Positions 18,189 through 26,475 of a stretch of DNA of 40,956 nt are shown in pieces. The stretch is from assembly GCA_029938715.1 (NCBI GenBank), contig JAOZUK010000021.1, positions 2,858 through 43,813 on the forward strand. The letters run 5' to 3'. Position numbers and translations under genes: made by a program. The stretch is from Bacteroidales bacterium (GTDB lineage Bacteria; Bacteroidota; Bacteroidia; Bacteroidales; GCA-2748055). The first letter of the stretch is position 1, and the number at the start of each line of letters is the position of its first letter. The notes under the pieces are model-generated. The model saw nothing but the letters and a program-made list of their open reading frames with translations, was not told the DNA's origin and ran no database searches.

Positions 18189-20114
18189 ATGATAAAATCC
18201 GGTTTCGTAACTCTATTATCTCTTTTAATGTGTCTCAATATCTCAGCGAAAGAGTATCATGTAGCCAAAAATGGAAGCGATCAATATTCAGGAACCCGGG
18301 AAAAGCCTTTTCTAACCATTCAGGCGGCGGCAAATATGGCCATGGCCGGTGATGTGGTTACGGTACATAAAGGAGTCTACAGAGAACGGGTGGATCCGAA
18401 AAATAGCGGTCTCAATGACCTGCAAAGGATTATCTACCGGGCTGCAGAAGGAGAAAAGGTAGTGATCAAGGGCTCCGAAATAATTCAGGATTGGGAGAAG
18501 ATTGATAAATCGGTTTGGAAGGCAGTGGTACCAAACTCCCTTTTCGGGGATTACAATCCTTACACAGTATTGGTTGAAGGAGACTGGTTTAATCCTGAAG
18601 GCACTGCGCATCACACCGGAGAGGTCTATATCAATGGAAGCTCTCTGTTTGAGCAGAACTCCATGGAAGGAGTCAAAAGTCCGAAGGAGTATGCCAGGGC
18701 AGTAGATATATCTGCTTCAATATATACCTGGTATGCAGTAGTAGATGCTGAGTATACAACCCTATGGGCTAATTTTCAAGAGTTCAATCCCAATAGAGAG
18801 GTGGTGGAAATCAATGTTCGGGAGGCCTGTTTCTATCCCGGCAGAACCGGAGTCAACTACATTACAGTAAGGGGTTTTGAGATGTCCCAGGCGGCCACAC
18901 AGTGGGCTGCACCCACCGCTGAACAGATCGGACTCATTGGGACCCACTGGAGCAGGGGATGGATTATTGAGAATAACATTGTAAGCAATTCAAAAAGCGT
19001 GGGAATTGCACTGGGCAAGGACAGGACTACCGGACAAAATGTATGGATGAATAATCCACAGAAAGATGGGGCTACCCACTACAACGAAGTTATATTCAGA
19101 GCATTGGAAGCAGGGTGGTCCAAAGAGAAGATCGGCTCTCATATGGTAAGGAACAATGAAATATTTTCCTGTGGTCAGGCCGGGGTTGTGGGGAGCCTGG
19201 GAGCTGTTTTTAGCAAGGTGTACAACAATCACATCTATGATATTTACACCAAGCGAACCTATTCGGGCGCTGAGATGGCAGGAATAAAAATTCATGGTTC
19301 CATTGATATGCTTATTGAGAACAACAGGATTCACAACGCCTTTATTGGAATCTGGCTCGATTGGATGGCCCAGGGAACCAGGGTAACCAGAAATATTCTG
19401 TATGATAATTCACACCACGATTTTTTTTCCGAGGTAAATCACGGTCCCTATCTGGTGGATAACAATCTCTTCCTGACCCGGGAGGGGCTTTCCATTCAGG
19501 ATGCCTCAGAAGGTGGTGCATTTGTACACAATCTGTTTGCAGGTAAAACAAAATCATTTAATGTACCGAACCGTGTAACACCCTATCACCATCCACACTC
19601 CACCGGGGTGGTCTGTTTAAGGAATATCAGGGGAGGCGATAATCGCTTCTTCAACAACATTTTTATCAGGACCATGGATTTTGCCGATGAAAGAGTTACC
19701 GACAGGGCCGGACAGAACATTTCCATTGGATACGGGTTAAATGGCTACGACCAGTCTGAGTATGAAAGCATCACAGATGGCAACCTATTCTACAACGGAG
19801 CCAAACCCTATAAAAACGAAGTGAATTATTTAGAAATACCAGGATTTGAACCCACCATTGAGATTGAAGAGGGGGTGGATGGGGTGTTTTTAATACTGAA
19901 TTTTGACAGCTCTCCAGATAAGCTTAAAACAGAATTGGTTGACACCCGAAGACTTGGTTCCACCATTGTGTCAGAGGCCATCTTTGAGAGCTTCGACAGT
20001 ACTCCCTATCTCATTAACAGGGATTACTTTGGAAACTCCAGAGATGAAACCCATCCTGGGACAGGCCCATTTGAAACCCTGGAAGTTGGAAAAAGCAGAA
20101 TAAAAATCTGGTAA
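18189..20114 (+). CDS. GH120-like beta-xylosidase, right-handed beta-helix
   Basis: The 641-residue product has a Sec signal (LNISAKEYHVAKNGSD). It matches my memory of GH120 enzymes such as Thermoanaerobacterium XylC: AAEGEKVVIKGSE, AGWSKEKIGSHMVRNNEI, IGIWLDWMAQGTRVTRN and NHGPYLVDNN. In GH120 the nucleophile is the Asp of LDW and the acid/base the Glu of EVxHGPY, and both are present (Asp391, Glu415), with a spacing of 24 rather than about 23 residues. The repeated Asn-rich turns (ENNIVSN, RNNEIFS, YNNHIYD, ENNRIHN) fit a parallel beta-helix. It should release beta-linked xylose, which agrees with a xylose-containing sulfated glycan. Other beta-helix families (GH141, polysaccharide lyases) fit less well. 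Confidence 0.85.
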   Translation: MIKSGFVTLLSLLMCLNISAKEYHVAKNGSDQYSGTREKPFLTIQAAANMAMAGDVVTVHKGVYRERVDPKNSGLNDLQRIIYRAAEGEKVVIKGSEIIQDWEKIDKSVWKAVVPNSLFGDYNPYTVLVEGDWFNPEGTAHHTGEVYINGSSLFEQNSMEGVKSPKEYARAVDISASIYTWYAVVDAEYTTLWANFQEFNPNREVVEINVREACFYPGRTGVNYITVRGFEMSQAATQWAAPTAEQIGLIGTHWSRGWIIENNIVSNSKSVGIALGKDRTTGQNVWMNNPQKDGATHYNEVIFRALEAGWSKEKIGSHMVRNNEIFSCGQAGVVGSLGAVFSKVYNNHIYDIYTKRTYSGAEMAGIKIHGSIDMLIENNRIHNAFIGIWLDWMAQGTRVTRNILYDNSHHDFFSEVNHGPYLVDNNLFLTREGLSIQDASEGGAFVHNLFAGKTKSFNVPNRVTPYHHPHSTGVVCLRNIRGGDNRFFNNIFIRTMDFADERVTDRAGQNISIGYGLNGYDQSEYESITDGNLFYNGAKPYKNEVNYLEIPGFEPTIEIEEGVDGVFLILNFDSSPDKLKTELVDTRRLGSTIVSEAIFESFDSTPYLINRDYFGNSRDETHPGTGPFETLEVGKSRIKIW

Positions 20115-20128
20115 TAAATTTTAATGAT

Positions 20129-21964
20129 ATGACAATTAGACTCAATAGAGCTTCCTTCTTTGGATTACTGTTCTTCATCATTGCCTTTACCACGGAAGCA
20201 CAGGAAGCTTTCTCGTTTGTTCAGTTGTGTGATCCCCAATTGGGGATGGGTGGTTACGAGCATGATGTAGAATCATTCCAAATGGCCGTAGATCAAATCA
20301 ATGAACTGAATCCCGAGTTTGTGGTTATTTGCGGTGATCTTGTCCATCATGCAAATGATAGCAGTTATGCCGATTTTTTAAGGATCAGAGAGGGGTTCAA
20401 TATGCCCAGTTACCTGGCTCCGGGTAACCACGATGTTGGGATGACACCCAATGATACCACCCTGGCATATTACAGGACAACCGTAGGGGAGGACTATTAT
20501 GATTTTCTGCATAAGGGATACGCATTTGTAGTCACCAATTCCCAGTTATGGAAGGCAGATGTGGAGGGAGAGTCGGAGAAGCATGATCAGTGGTTCAAAG
20601 AGACACTCACCAAACATAACAAGAACAAGCCAACCTTGATTGTCATAGGCCACATTCCTCTCTATATTGAGCAAACCGATGAAGAAGAGAACTATTCTAA
20701 TTTTCCTCTGGACAAAAGGAGCGAACTCTTAGAGTTATTTGAACAGCATGAAGTGCTGGCTTACCTGACAGGTCATACACACAGTACCATTATTCACAGG
20801 TATGATAACACCCAGCTGGTAAGTGGCGAAACAACCAGTAAAAATTTTGATAACAGACCCATGGGATTCAGGCTCTGGGAAGTTTCACCGGATACAATAA
20901 AGCATCATTTAGTTGCCCTTCAGCCAAGCATTGGAGAGATTCTCTTAATCGACACCACATTGAACGAAATTCAGAATCTCTTCCTCAATAAGCAGGCCGA
21001 GGCGCTGCTGGGTCAGGTAAATCAGGTCCTTGTCAACTATCTGCCAGATTGGCCGGAGCCGCCAGCAAGAAAAAGTGCATTATTGCTTCTGGATGGTGTC
21101 CTGCATGATGTATATGCTCCACAGAGACCTCCTGTTCAGTCTTTTCTAAAGGATCGGCTGAGGATGGCAGCTGAGGATATTGAGCAGACAGAGGTATCTG
21201 AAGGTGCCCGTATATGGAAATTGTACAACCATGGGTTCATCGTTCGTACCCGGTCAGTGACTATCGGTTTTGACCTGGTAAGCATAAAATCTGCAGGGAT
21301 TGATGGATTTTGCATAGATGATGATGTAATGCAGAGGTTTGTTAATCAATGTGATGCGCTTTTTATAAGCCATTATCATGACGATCATGCTGAGGAGTGG
21401 GTGGCTCAATCTTTTATTGATCAGGGAAAGCCGGTGGTAGCTCCACCCGACGTTTGGAATGACAGATCTATCCACGCAGAAATGACGCATCTGGACAGAG
21501 AGCCACATACCCTGCAGGCACTTTCTGTGCAGAATGAGCAAAAGGAGTTGCAGGTGGTGGTTTATCCAGGTCACCAGGGAGCCGATATTGAGAACAATGT
21601 AACGCTTGTTATTACCCCTGAGGGACTTTCATTTTCACAAATGGGTGACCAATCCAATGACCAGGACTTTGAATGGATCGATGAGGTAGGTAATCATCAC
21701 CTGGTGGATGTCCTCATGCCCAATTGCTGGACCACAGATATAGCGAGGGTGGCAAAAGGTTTTAATCCGGCAATTATTATAACCGGACATGAAAATGAGA
21801 TGGGCCACACCATTGATCACCGTGAGCCCAACTGGCTGACTTACCAGCGGAAGGAGGGATCAGACAGGTTTGGGGGAAGCGTGGATGTGGGATACCACCA
21901 CCCTTTGATACTGATGACATGGGGGGAGTCTTACCACTATAGAAGAGCGAAGTTTCCAAGATAA
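20129..21964 (+). CDS. Metallophosphoesterase and metallo-beta-lactamase-fold fusion protein, secreted
   Basis: The 611-residue protein has a Sec signal cut near FTTEAQ (residue 25). Residues about 28-270 form a calcineurin-like metallophosphoesterase: QLCDPQLG (Asp35), ICGDLVHH (Asp70), PGNHD (Asn100, His101), IGHIPLY and LTGHTHST. After a linker, residues about 370-605 form a metallo-beta-lactamase fold: FISHYHDDHAEEW (His415, His417, Asp419, His420), VYPGHQGAD and ITGHENEMGHT. Both metal centres look complete. Targets could include phosphate esters, phosphodiesters or lactones; the sequence does not tell. It starts 14 bases after the GH120 gene and is followed by a Gfo/Idh/MocA gene, so it belongs to the glycan operon. 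Calling either half inactive would not be supported. Confidence 0.85.
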   Translation: MTIRLNRASFFGLLFFIIAFTTEAQEAFSFVQLCDPQLGMGGYEHDVESFQMAVDQINELNPEFVVICGDLVHHANDSSYADFLRIREGFNMPSYLAPGNHDVGMTPNDTTLAYYRTTVGEDYYDFLHKGYAFVVTNSQLWKADVEGESEKHDQWFKETLTKHNKNKPTLIVIGHIPLYIEQTDEEENYSNFPLDKRSELLELFEQHEVLAYLTGHTHSTIIHRYDNTQLVSGETTSKNFDNRPMGFRLWEVSPDTIKHHLVALQPSIGEILLIDTTLNEIQNLFLNKQAEALLGQVNQVLVNYLPDWPEPPARKSALLLLDGVLHDVYAPQRPPVQSFLKDRLRMAAEDIEQTEVSEGARIWKLYNHGFIVRTRSVTIGFDLVSIKSAGIDGFCIDDDVMQRFVNQCDALFISHYHDDHAEEWVAQSFIDQGKPVVAPPDVWNDRSIHAEMTHLDREPHTLQALSVQNEQKELQVVVYPGHQGADIENNVTLVITPEGLSFSQMGDQSNDQDFEWIDEVGNHHLVDVLMPNCWTTDIARVAKGFNPAIIITGHENEMGHTIDHREPNWLTYQRKEGSDRFGGSVDVGYHHPLILMTWGESYHYRRAKFPR

Positions 21965-22089
21965 ATAGACGTGTTAATTTAAAAAAATGAGAATTACAGT
22001 AATTTACCCCTGGTATCGAAATGAATTAACTAAATTTCAGGATTAACAGTGCACATCCTGATTATTAACTGCACCAAATATCTTTCAAC

Positions 22090-23424
22090 ATGGAATCAAG
22101 AAGGTCCTTTATTAAGAAAACTGCCACTGCCAGTTCTGCTGTAATTGTTGCTCCAACCATTATTCCAGCCAGTGCCTTTGGTGCCAATGACCGCATTAAT
22201 GCCGCCGTTCTGGGCGTAAATGGTAGGGGTAAGAGCCATATCAAGAGCTTGATGGTTCAGGATAACGTTCAGGTTACCACCCTGTGCGACCCGGATATGA
22301 ATATTCTAAAACAGCGGCAAACCGACTTTAAAGAGACCTACAAGAAAGAGGTAGCGCTTGAGCAGGATCTTCGCAGGGTGATGGACAATCCGGATATTGA
22401 CGTGGTAAGCATCGCTTCTCCCAACCACTGGCATGCGCTCTCCGTAATTTGGGCCTGCCAGGCAGGTAAGGACGTCTATGTTGAAAAGCCAGGGTCACAT
22501 AACATCTGGGAGGGCCGGAAAATGGTTGAGGCTGCACAAAAATACGATCGCATTGTTCAACATGGCGTGCAACTGAGGAGCTCGCCTGCCATTAATGAGG
22601 CTATTGAATTGATGCGTGACGGATACATTGGAAGGGTATATATGGCACGAGGCCTTGTATTTCGCTGGAGAGGGGATATTGGCGACCAGGGTTTCTCTCC
22701 CGTTCCTGAGGGTGTTGATTATGACCTGTGGACCGGTCCTGCACCCAAGCGTCCCTTTACCAAAAACCTGGTCCATTACAACTGGCACTGGCACTGGGAT
22801 TATGGAAATGGCGATGTGGGCAACCAGGGCATTCATGAAACAGATCTTTGCATGTGGGGACTGGATGTGGGACTGCCCACAAAAATTACCTCCATGGGAG
22901 GAAAGTTCCTCTGGGATGACTGTAAAGAGGTTCCTGAAGTTCTTACTTCGGTCTATAACTACCCGGAGGAGAACAAGATTATTCAATTTGAAGTCCGCCC
23001 CTGGTGTACCAACACCGAAGAGGGCGCTACTGTGGGCAATATTTTCTATGGCGACAAAGGGATCCTGGTTGTGAATGGCTATGATAAATACAAGACCTAT
23101 CTGGGACAAAACAGGGAACCTGGAAAATCGGGAGAGGATGGGGGAGAATCCGGAACTGGTATGGACAGAGGCGCCGGTGGAACTGATGGGCACTTTGCTA
23201 ATTTTATTGAAGCAGTACGCAAGCACGATAAGTCCATATTAAATGGTCCGGTGGAAACGGCTCATCTCGCTTCCGGATTGGCTCATCTGGGTAACATAGC
23301 ATACAGGATGGATCGTGTTTTGACTTTCAATCCCGGTTCGGAAAAGTTTGTGAATGATTCAGAGGCAGACAAGATGCTGACACGCAACTATAGGCCCGAT
23401 TTTGTGGTGCCTAATAAAGTATGA
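22090..23424 (+). CDS. Tat-exported Gfo/Idh/MocA family oxidoreductase
   Basis: The 444-residue protein starts with a twin-arginine signal (ESRRSFIKK) and a hydrophobic stretch to about residue 30. The Rossmann segment begins INAAVLGVNGRGKSH (residues 36-50), followed by IASPNHWHA and the catalytic-Lys motif YVEKPGSHNIWEG (Lys133). The C-terminal domain includes NQGIHETDLCMWGLDVGLP with the usual HxxD-type acid and His. It is a different subfamily from the enzyme at 9676 (EKP against QKP, different C-terminal domain), so it is not a recent duplicate. It is separated from the upstream fusion gene by 125 bases and may have its own promoter, though I found no clear one. The likely role is oxidation, reduction or epimerisation of a sugar outside the cytoplasm. 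Confidence 0.88.
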   Translation: MESRRSFIKKTATASSAVIVAPTIIPASAFGANDRINAAVLGVNGRGKSHIKSLMVQDNVQVTTLCDPDMNILKQRQTDFKETYKKEVALEQDLRRVMDNPDIDVVSIASPNHWHALSVIWACQAGKDVYVEKPGSHNIWEGRKMVEAAQKYDRIVQHGVQLRSSPAINEAIELMRDGYIGRVYMARGLVFRWRGDIGDQGFSPVPEGVDYDLWTGPAPKRPFTKNLVHYNWHWHWDYGNGDVGNQGIHETDLCMWGLDVGLPTKITSMGGKFLWDDCKEVPEVLTSVYNYPEENKIIQFEVRPWCTNTEEGATVGNIFYGDKGILVVNGYDKYKTYLGQNREPGKSGEDGGESGTGMDRGAGGTDGHFANFIEAVRKHDKSILNGPVETAHLASGLAHLGNIAYRMDRVLTFNPGSEKFVNDSEADKMLTRNYRPDFVVPNKV

Positions 23425-23436
23425 TGAGGTCAGCAT

Positions 23437-23518
23437 TTAGTCGTTGCAACATAGTTCAATTGCGCACTTAACTTCATCAGCCGCGCTTGAGATAATCCCT
23501 CCTGCAAATCCGCTGCCT
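23437..23518 (-). pseudogene. Remnant of a FAD-dependent oxidoreductase 3' end
   Basis: Read on the - strand this encodes GSGFAGGIISSAADEVKCAI and a short tail to a TAA stop (23437-23439). It matches the last residues of the intact flavoprotein gene at 26476-28005 (GSGFAGGIISSAADGVKCAM). At DNA level 56 of 59 bases agree (23460-23518 against 26493-26551). Just upstream of the homology the frame hits a stop (23527-23529) and similarity ends abruptly. Two of the three differences are synonymous, which suggests it was once coding. Confidence 0.88.
23460..23518 (+). repeat. 59-bp direct repeat, left copy
   Basis: Left member of a directly oriented pair (right copy 26493-26551) with three mismatches. 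It corresponds to the 3' end of the flavoprotein gene and brackets about 3 kb holding the T9SS-tagged DUF362 gene and the small lipoprotein gene. No integrase or inverted repeats are seen beside it. Confidence 0.92.
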
Positions 23519-23700
23519 GACTCTGGTTACACCAGATACAGAACAATAGACATGAAGAAGAGTTTCTATTTCACCAAGGTGAAGCCCCTGATAAACTTTG
23601 GGGGAGCAAACAGGATAATTTTCCTTATTCATTGAGCGTTGTGGATTAATATGCAAATGACTATTTTGTGAACTTATAGAGGTACCGAATTCCAAAACTC

Positions 23701-25641
23701 ATGAGCAAAGAACAAAAAAGGGGAGGACTTCCTGCGAAATTCATTTTCATCATGTTGGGTACTCTATCCACAGTTTGGTTTTTATTTCGGGTTATACCAA
23801 AGCCCAGCAGGGCTGCCTATCCGTGCATGAGAGCCGCAGCGCCTTTAATGTCAGGATTTGTACTCTATATATTGGGTTTGATGTCCACCCTGCTGGTTTT
23901 TAAGCGAGCCAGAAAGTACCTGTATCAATCCAGGTATCTTTTATTCTCTGGCACATTGATGGTGGGCCTGGCCTTAGGCATCTCTACCCTGGTTTTAAAT
24001 CATCAAAGGGCCCTGGCTGGAATTGGAGCGGAGCTGGAAGGTCCAAATATGCCCATAGGGATCGGAGTGGGGATTCATCCGGGAAGGGTTGTCTGGGTTC
24101 ACGACGAGGATGCTACCAACGAAAATTGCATGAATACAGAAGGTGATTTCTGGAGCGATGACACCAACACAGACCAGGTGGTGGTGAATCAAATGGTTTC
24201 AGCTGCTTTGCAGGGATTAAGTAACTCCTTAACAGATGAGGATGCATGGGATGCAATTTTCAAATACCACAACCGGAATCACAAGAAAGGAGAAGTGGGA
24301 TACAGCACTGGTGAAAAAATCGTCATTAAATTAAATATGAATACAGCCTCAAAAGATGAGAGCCCCACCAGGAATGATTACAGAACCGTGGATACTTCTC
24401 CCCAAATTGCCTATGCCATCCTCCACCAGCTCATCCATGTAGTTGGGGTGCAACCCTCTGATATATCCATTGGAGACCCTGGACGTACCATTGACAATAT
24501 ATACTGGAATAAATGCCATGGTGATTTCCCGGATGTTAAATACTGGGGTGAAGCTACAGGCAGAACACCCGTGGTGGCCTCCGATGAGAAGGTATTGCAT
24601 GCCAGCGATGGTTCTGTCAGCGAGTTTTTGCCTAAGAGCTATGTGGAAGCAGAATATATGATCAATATCCCGGTATTGAAAAAGCACCACCGAGGTGGAA
24701 TTTCTCTTTCCAGTAAAAATCATTTCGGGACCTTTGTTCCATTCAGTGGTAGCGCATTCCATCTGCATCCCAGCTTACCCTGCCCAAAGGGAAAGGCAGA
24801 TGTGAGTAATGGCGAGTATGGAGCCTATCGGATTTTTGTTGATTTCATGGGCCATAAAGATATGGGGGGAAAAACCATCCTCTACCTGATGGACGGGCTA
24901 TGGACCACAACCAATTGGGCACATCCGCCCATCAAATGGGGGATGACCCCGTTTAACAATGACTATCCGTCATCCATATTTGCTTCCCAGGATCCGGTTG
25001 CTTTCGAGTCGGTGGGATTCGATTTTTTGCGAGAAGAATTTGATGTTGATCATCCCACAGAGGGCGCCTACGATCCTACCGACCATACAGGGCCCTTCCC
25101 TCAGTACGCGGGTGTTGATGATTTTCTTCATCAGGCCGCCAGTTCGGAGAATTGGCCAGCTGGCCTTATCTATGATCCTGAAAATGACGGGACTCCATTA
25201 CCGGAAAGTTTGGGTGCACATGAGCACTGGAACAATGCCACCGACAAGCAATACGCACGTAATCTGGGAGGAGAAGCAGGAATTGAGCTTGTCTACATCT
25301 ATAAGTCCTCTGCGGTTCACACTGAACATCAAAAATCGGATGACTCGCAGGGAGTGTTGAGCGTGGACCCGAATTATCCAAATCCATTTAGCTCAACCAC
25401 ATCCATAAAATTCAACCTGGCGGCTTCAGCGAACATTAAAGTGTCGGTGTACGACATGGGCGGAAAGCTTGTTAGAATTCTATTAGATGACCACAGAGAA
25501 AGGGGTGACTACCTTCTGGATTGGGATGGGGCAAATTCAGGGGGTTCACTCCTACATTCGGGTATTTATTTCTGCACATTGGAAGCTCAGACAAAAGGAC
25601 GAATGTACAGGCAAACCCGGGAGATGATTCTAAGTCGCTAA
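23701..25641 (+). CDS. DUF362 protein with N-terminal membrane helices and T9SS sorting domain
   Basis: The 646-residue protein has three hydrophobic segments at about residues 12-30, 48-67 and 78-99, then an extramembrane part. DUF362-type marks are VIKLNMNT, DISIGDPGRTIDN, INIPVLKKHHRGGISLSSKN and SQDPVAFESVGFDFLREEF. The last 85 residues are a T9SS type-A sorting domain: VDPNYPNPFSSTTSIKFNL, VSVYDMGGKLVR and HSGIYFCTLEA. Such domains route proteins through the type IX system to the surface and are normally combined with a cleavable signal peptide, so three N-terminal helices are unexpected. An alternative is that only the third helix acts as a signal. It is followed at 9 bases by a lipoprotein gene. 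The enzymatic role of DUF362 is not known. Confidence 0.8.
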   Translation: MSKEQKRGGLPAKFIFIMLGTLSTVWFLFRVIPKPSRAAYPCMRAAAPLMSGFVLYILGLMSTLLVFKRARKYLYQSRYLLFSGTLMVGLALGISTLVLNHQRALAGIGAELEGPNMPIGIGVGIHPGRVVWVHDEDATNENCMNTEGDFWSDDTNTDQVVVNQMVSAALQGLSNSLTDEDAWDAIFKYHNRNHKKGEVGYSTGEKIVIKLNMNTASKDESPTRNDYRTVDTSPQIAYAILHQLIHVVGVQPSDISIGDPGRTIDNIYWNKCHGDFPDVKYWGEATGRTPVVASDEKVLHASDGSVSEFLPKSYVEAEYMINIPVLKKHHRGGISLSSKNHFGTFVPFSGSAFHLHPSLPCPKGKADVSNGEYGAYRIFVDFMGHKDMGGKTILYLMDGLWTTTNWAHPPIKWGMTPFNNDYPSSIFASQDPVAFESVGFDFLREEFDVDHPTEGAYDPTDHTGPFPQYAGVDDFLHQAASSENWPAGLIYDPENDGTPLPESLGAHEHWNNATDKQYARNLGGEAGIELVYIYKSSAVHTEHQKSDDSQGVLSVDPNYPNPFSSTTSIKFNLAASANIKVSVYDMGGKLVRILLDDHRERGDYLLDWDGANSGGSLLHSGIYFCTLEAQTKGRMYRQTREMILSR

Positions 25642-25650
25642 TAGGTACAC

Positions 25651-26319
25651 ATGACGCGTAATTTAAAAACCCGAAGTTACCTGCTGCTTTTCGTGATGGT
25701 CTTAATCTTCAGTAGCTGTGAAAAAGAGAGCCACACAGAAACAGTCGTGAAAGGTACGGTAAGAAACCAGGTAGACGGAAAGGCAATATTCCCTGCCTTT
25801 CTGATCCATGGAGACGAATTATTGGCTACCGCCCATGAAGATGGCACCTATGAAATAACAGGCCTTGATCCAGGTATCTATTCCCTGGTTTGTTCTGCTA
25901 TTAATTATGGAGATAAAACCGTACAGGTGGAAGTGGCTGATAGGAAAACTCAATTCAATGATGTTCATCTGTCACCAGATAAACAAACCGGAAGAGTATA
26001 TGGTGAATTTCACGATAAAGTGCTCTACCAGGATCAATTAATTTCAGATCCGGCAAAAGTGGACTGGAGCGACAAGGAGCTTTTTGATGGAGTGAGTGGT
26101 GCTACCATACAAACCTCTTTTGATATGCCCTCCAGTGAAATTTATGTGGGCGATTCACTATTCGCTTATTCCGATGGCTACGGACAATTCTGGTTTGATA
26201 TTCAGTGTGGCACCTATCCGATAACAGGCTCTTCTTCCGGCTATTCTGATACCTCGCATATCATAAGCATTGAACCAAATAGCGAAGTATATGTCCACTA
26301 CATATTATCGAGGCAATAG
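25651..26319 (+). CDS. Small lipoprotein with carboxypeptidase-regulatory-like domain
   Basis: The 222-residue product is a predicted lipoprotein (IFSSC, Cys24). Residues about 32-100 follow the CarboxypepD_reg-like beta-sandwich pattern: VVKGTVRNQVDGKAIFPAF, HEDGTYEITGLDPGIYSLV and a regular strand spacing. The rest has a second, similar all-beta pattern (GYGQFWFDIQCGTYPITG). Such domains are binding or structural modules in Bacteroidota surface proteins, not enzymes. It starts nine bases after the DUF362/T9SS gene and is probably co-transcribed with it, perhaps as an anchoring partner. The two genes lie between the 59-bp direct repeats. No closer family is recognised. Confidence 0.72.
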   Translation: MTRNLKTRSYLLLFVMVLIFSSCEKESHTETVVKGTVRNQVDGKAIFPAFLIHGDELLATAHEDGTYEITGLDPGIYSLVCSAINYGDKTVQVEVADRKTQFNDVHLSPDKQTGRVYGEFHDKVLYQDQLISDPAKVDWSDKELFDGVSGATIQTSFDMPSSEIYVGDSLFAYSDGYGQFWFDIQCGTYPITGSSSGYSDTSHIISIEPNSEVYVHYILSRQ

Positions 26320-26475
26320 TAATCCCGGGTAGCCCTTGACTTGGCCACTGTAAGTGGTTAGGCACTCCTGGAGGAATCTTCTGAGGAACCCTATACAGTT
26401 GATGGGGGATCCGGTTCTGGAAGAGTTTGGGGTTTTGCCTTCCGAATATCCAGGTTAAATAAGAAGCCGAAAAGT
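26320..26475. other. Intergenic region between convergent genes
   Basis: These 156 bases separate the + strand lipoprotein from the - strand flavoprotein gene. A weak 5-bp hairpin (CCACT-AGTGG, about 26345-26357) is present, but no strong rho-independent terminator. One + strand frame (26354-26458) reads a peptide-like string ending VLEEFGVLPSEYPG and a stop. It may be the end of a lost gene or chance. Confidence 0.5.

Noticed and set aside
22495-23226. A 243-codon - strand frame
   Set aside because: It lies wholly opposite the Gfo/Idh/MocA gene, shows no recognisable motif and follows the codon pattern of the true gene as a shadow.
23444-23635. A 63-codon + strand frame
   Set aside because: It is the complement of the flavoprotein remnant and has no independent support.
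26345-26357. Rho-independent terminator
   Set aside because: The stem has only five pairs and no T-run follows.
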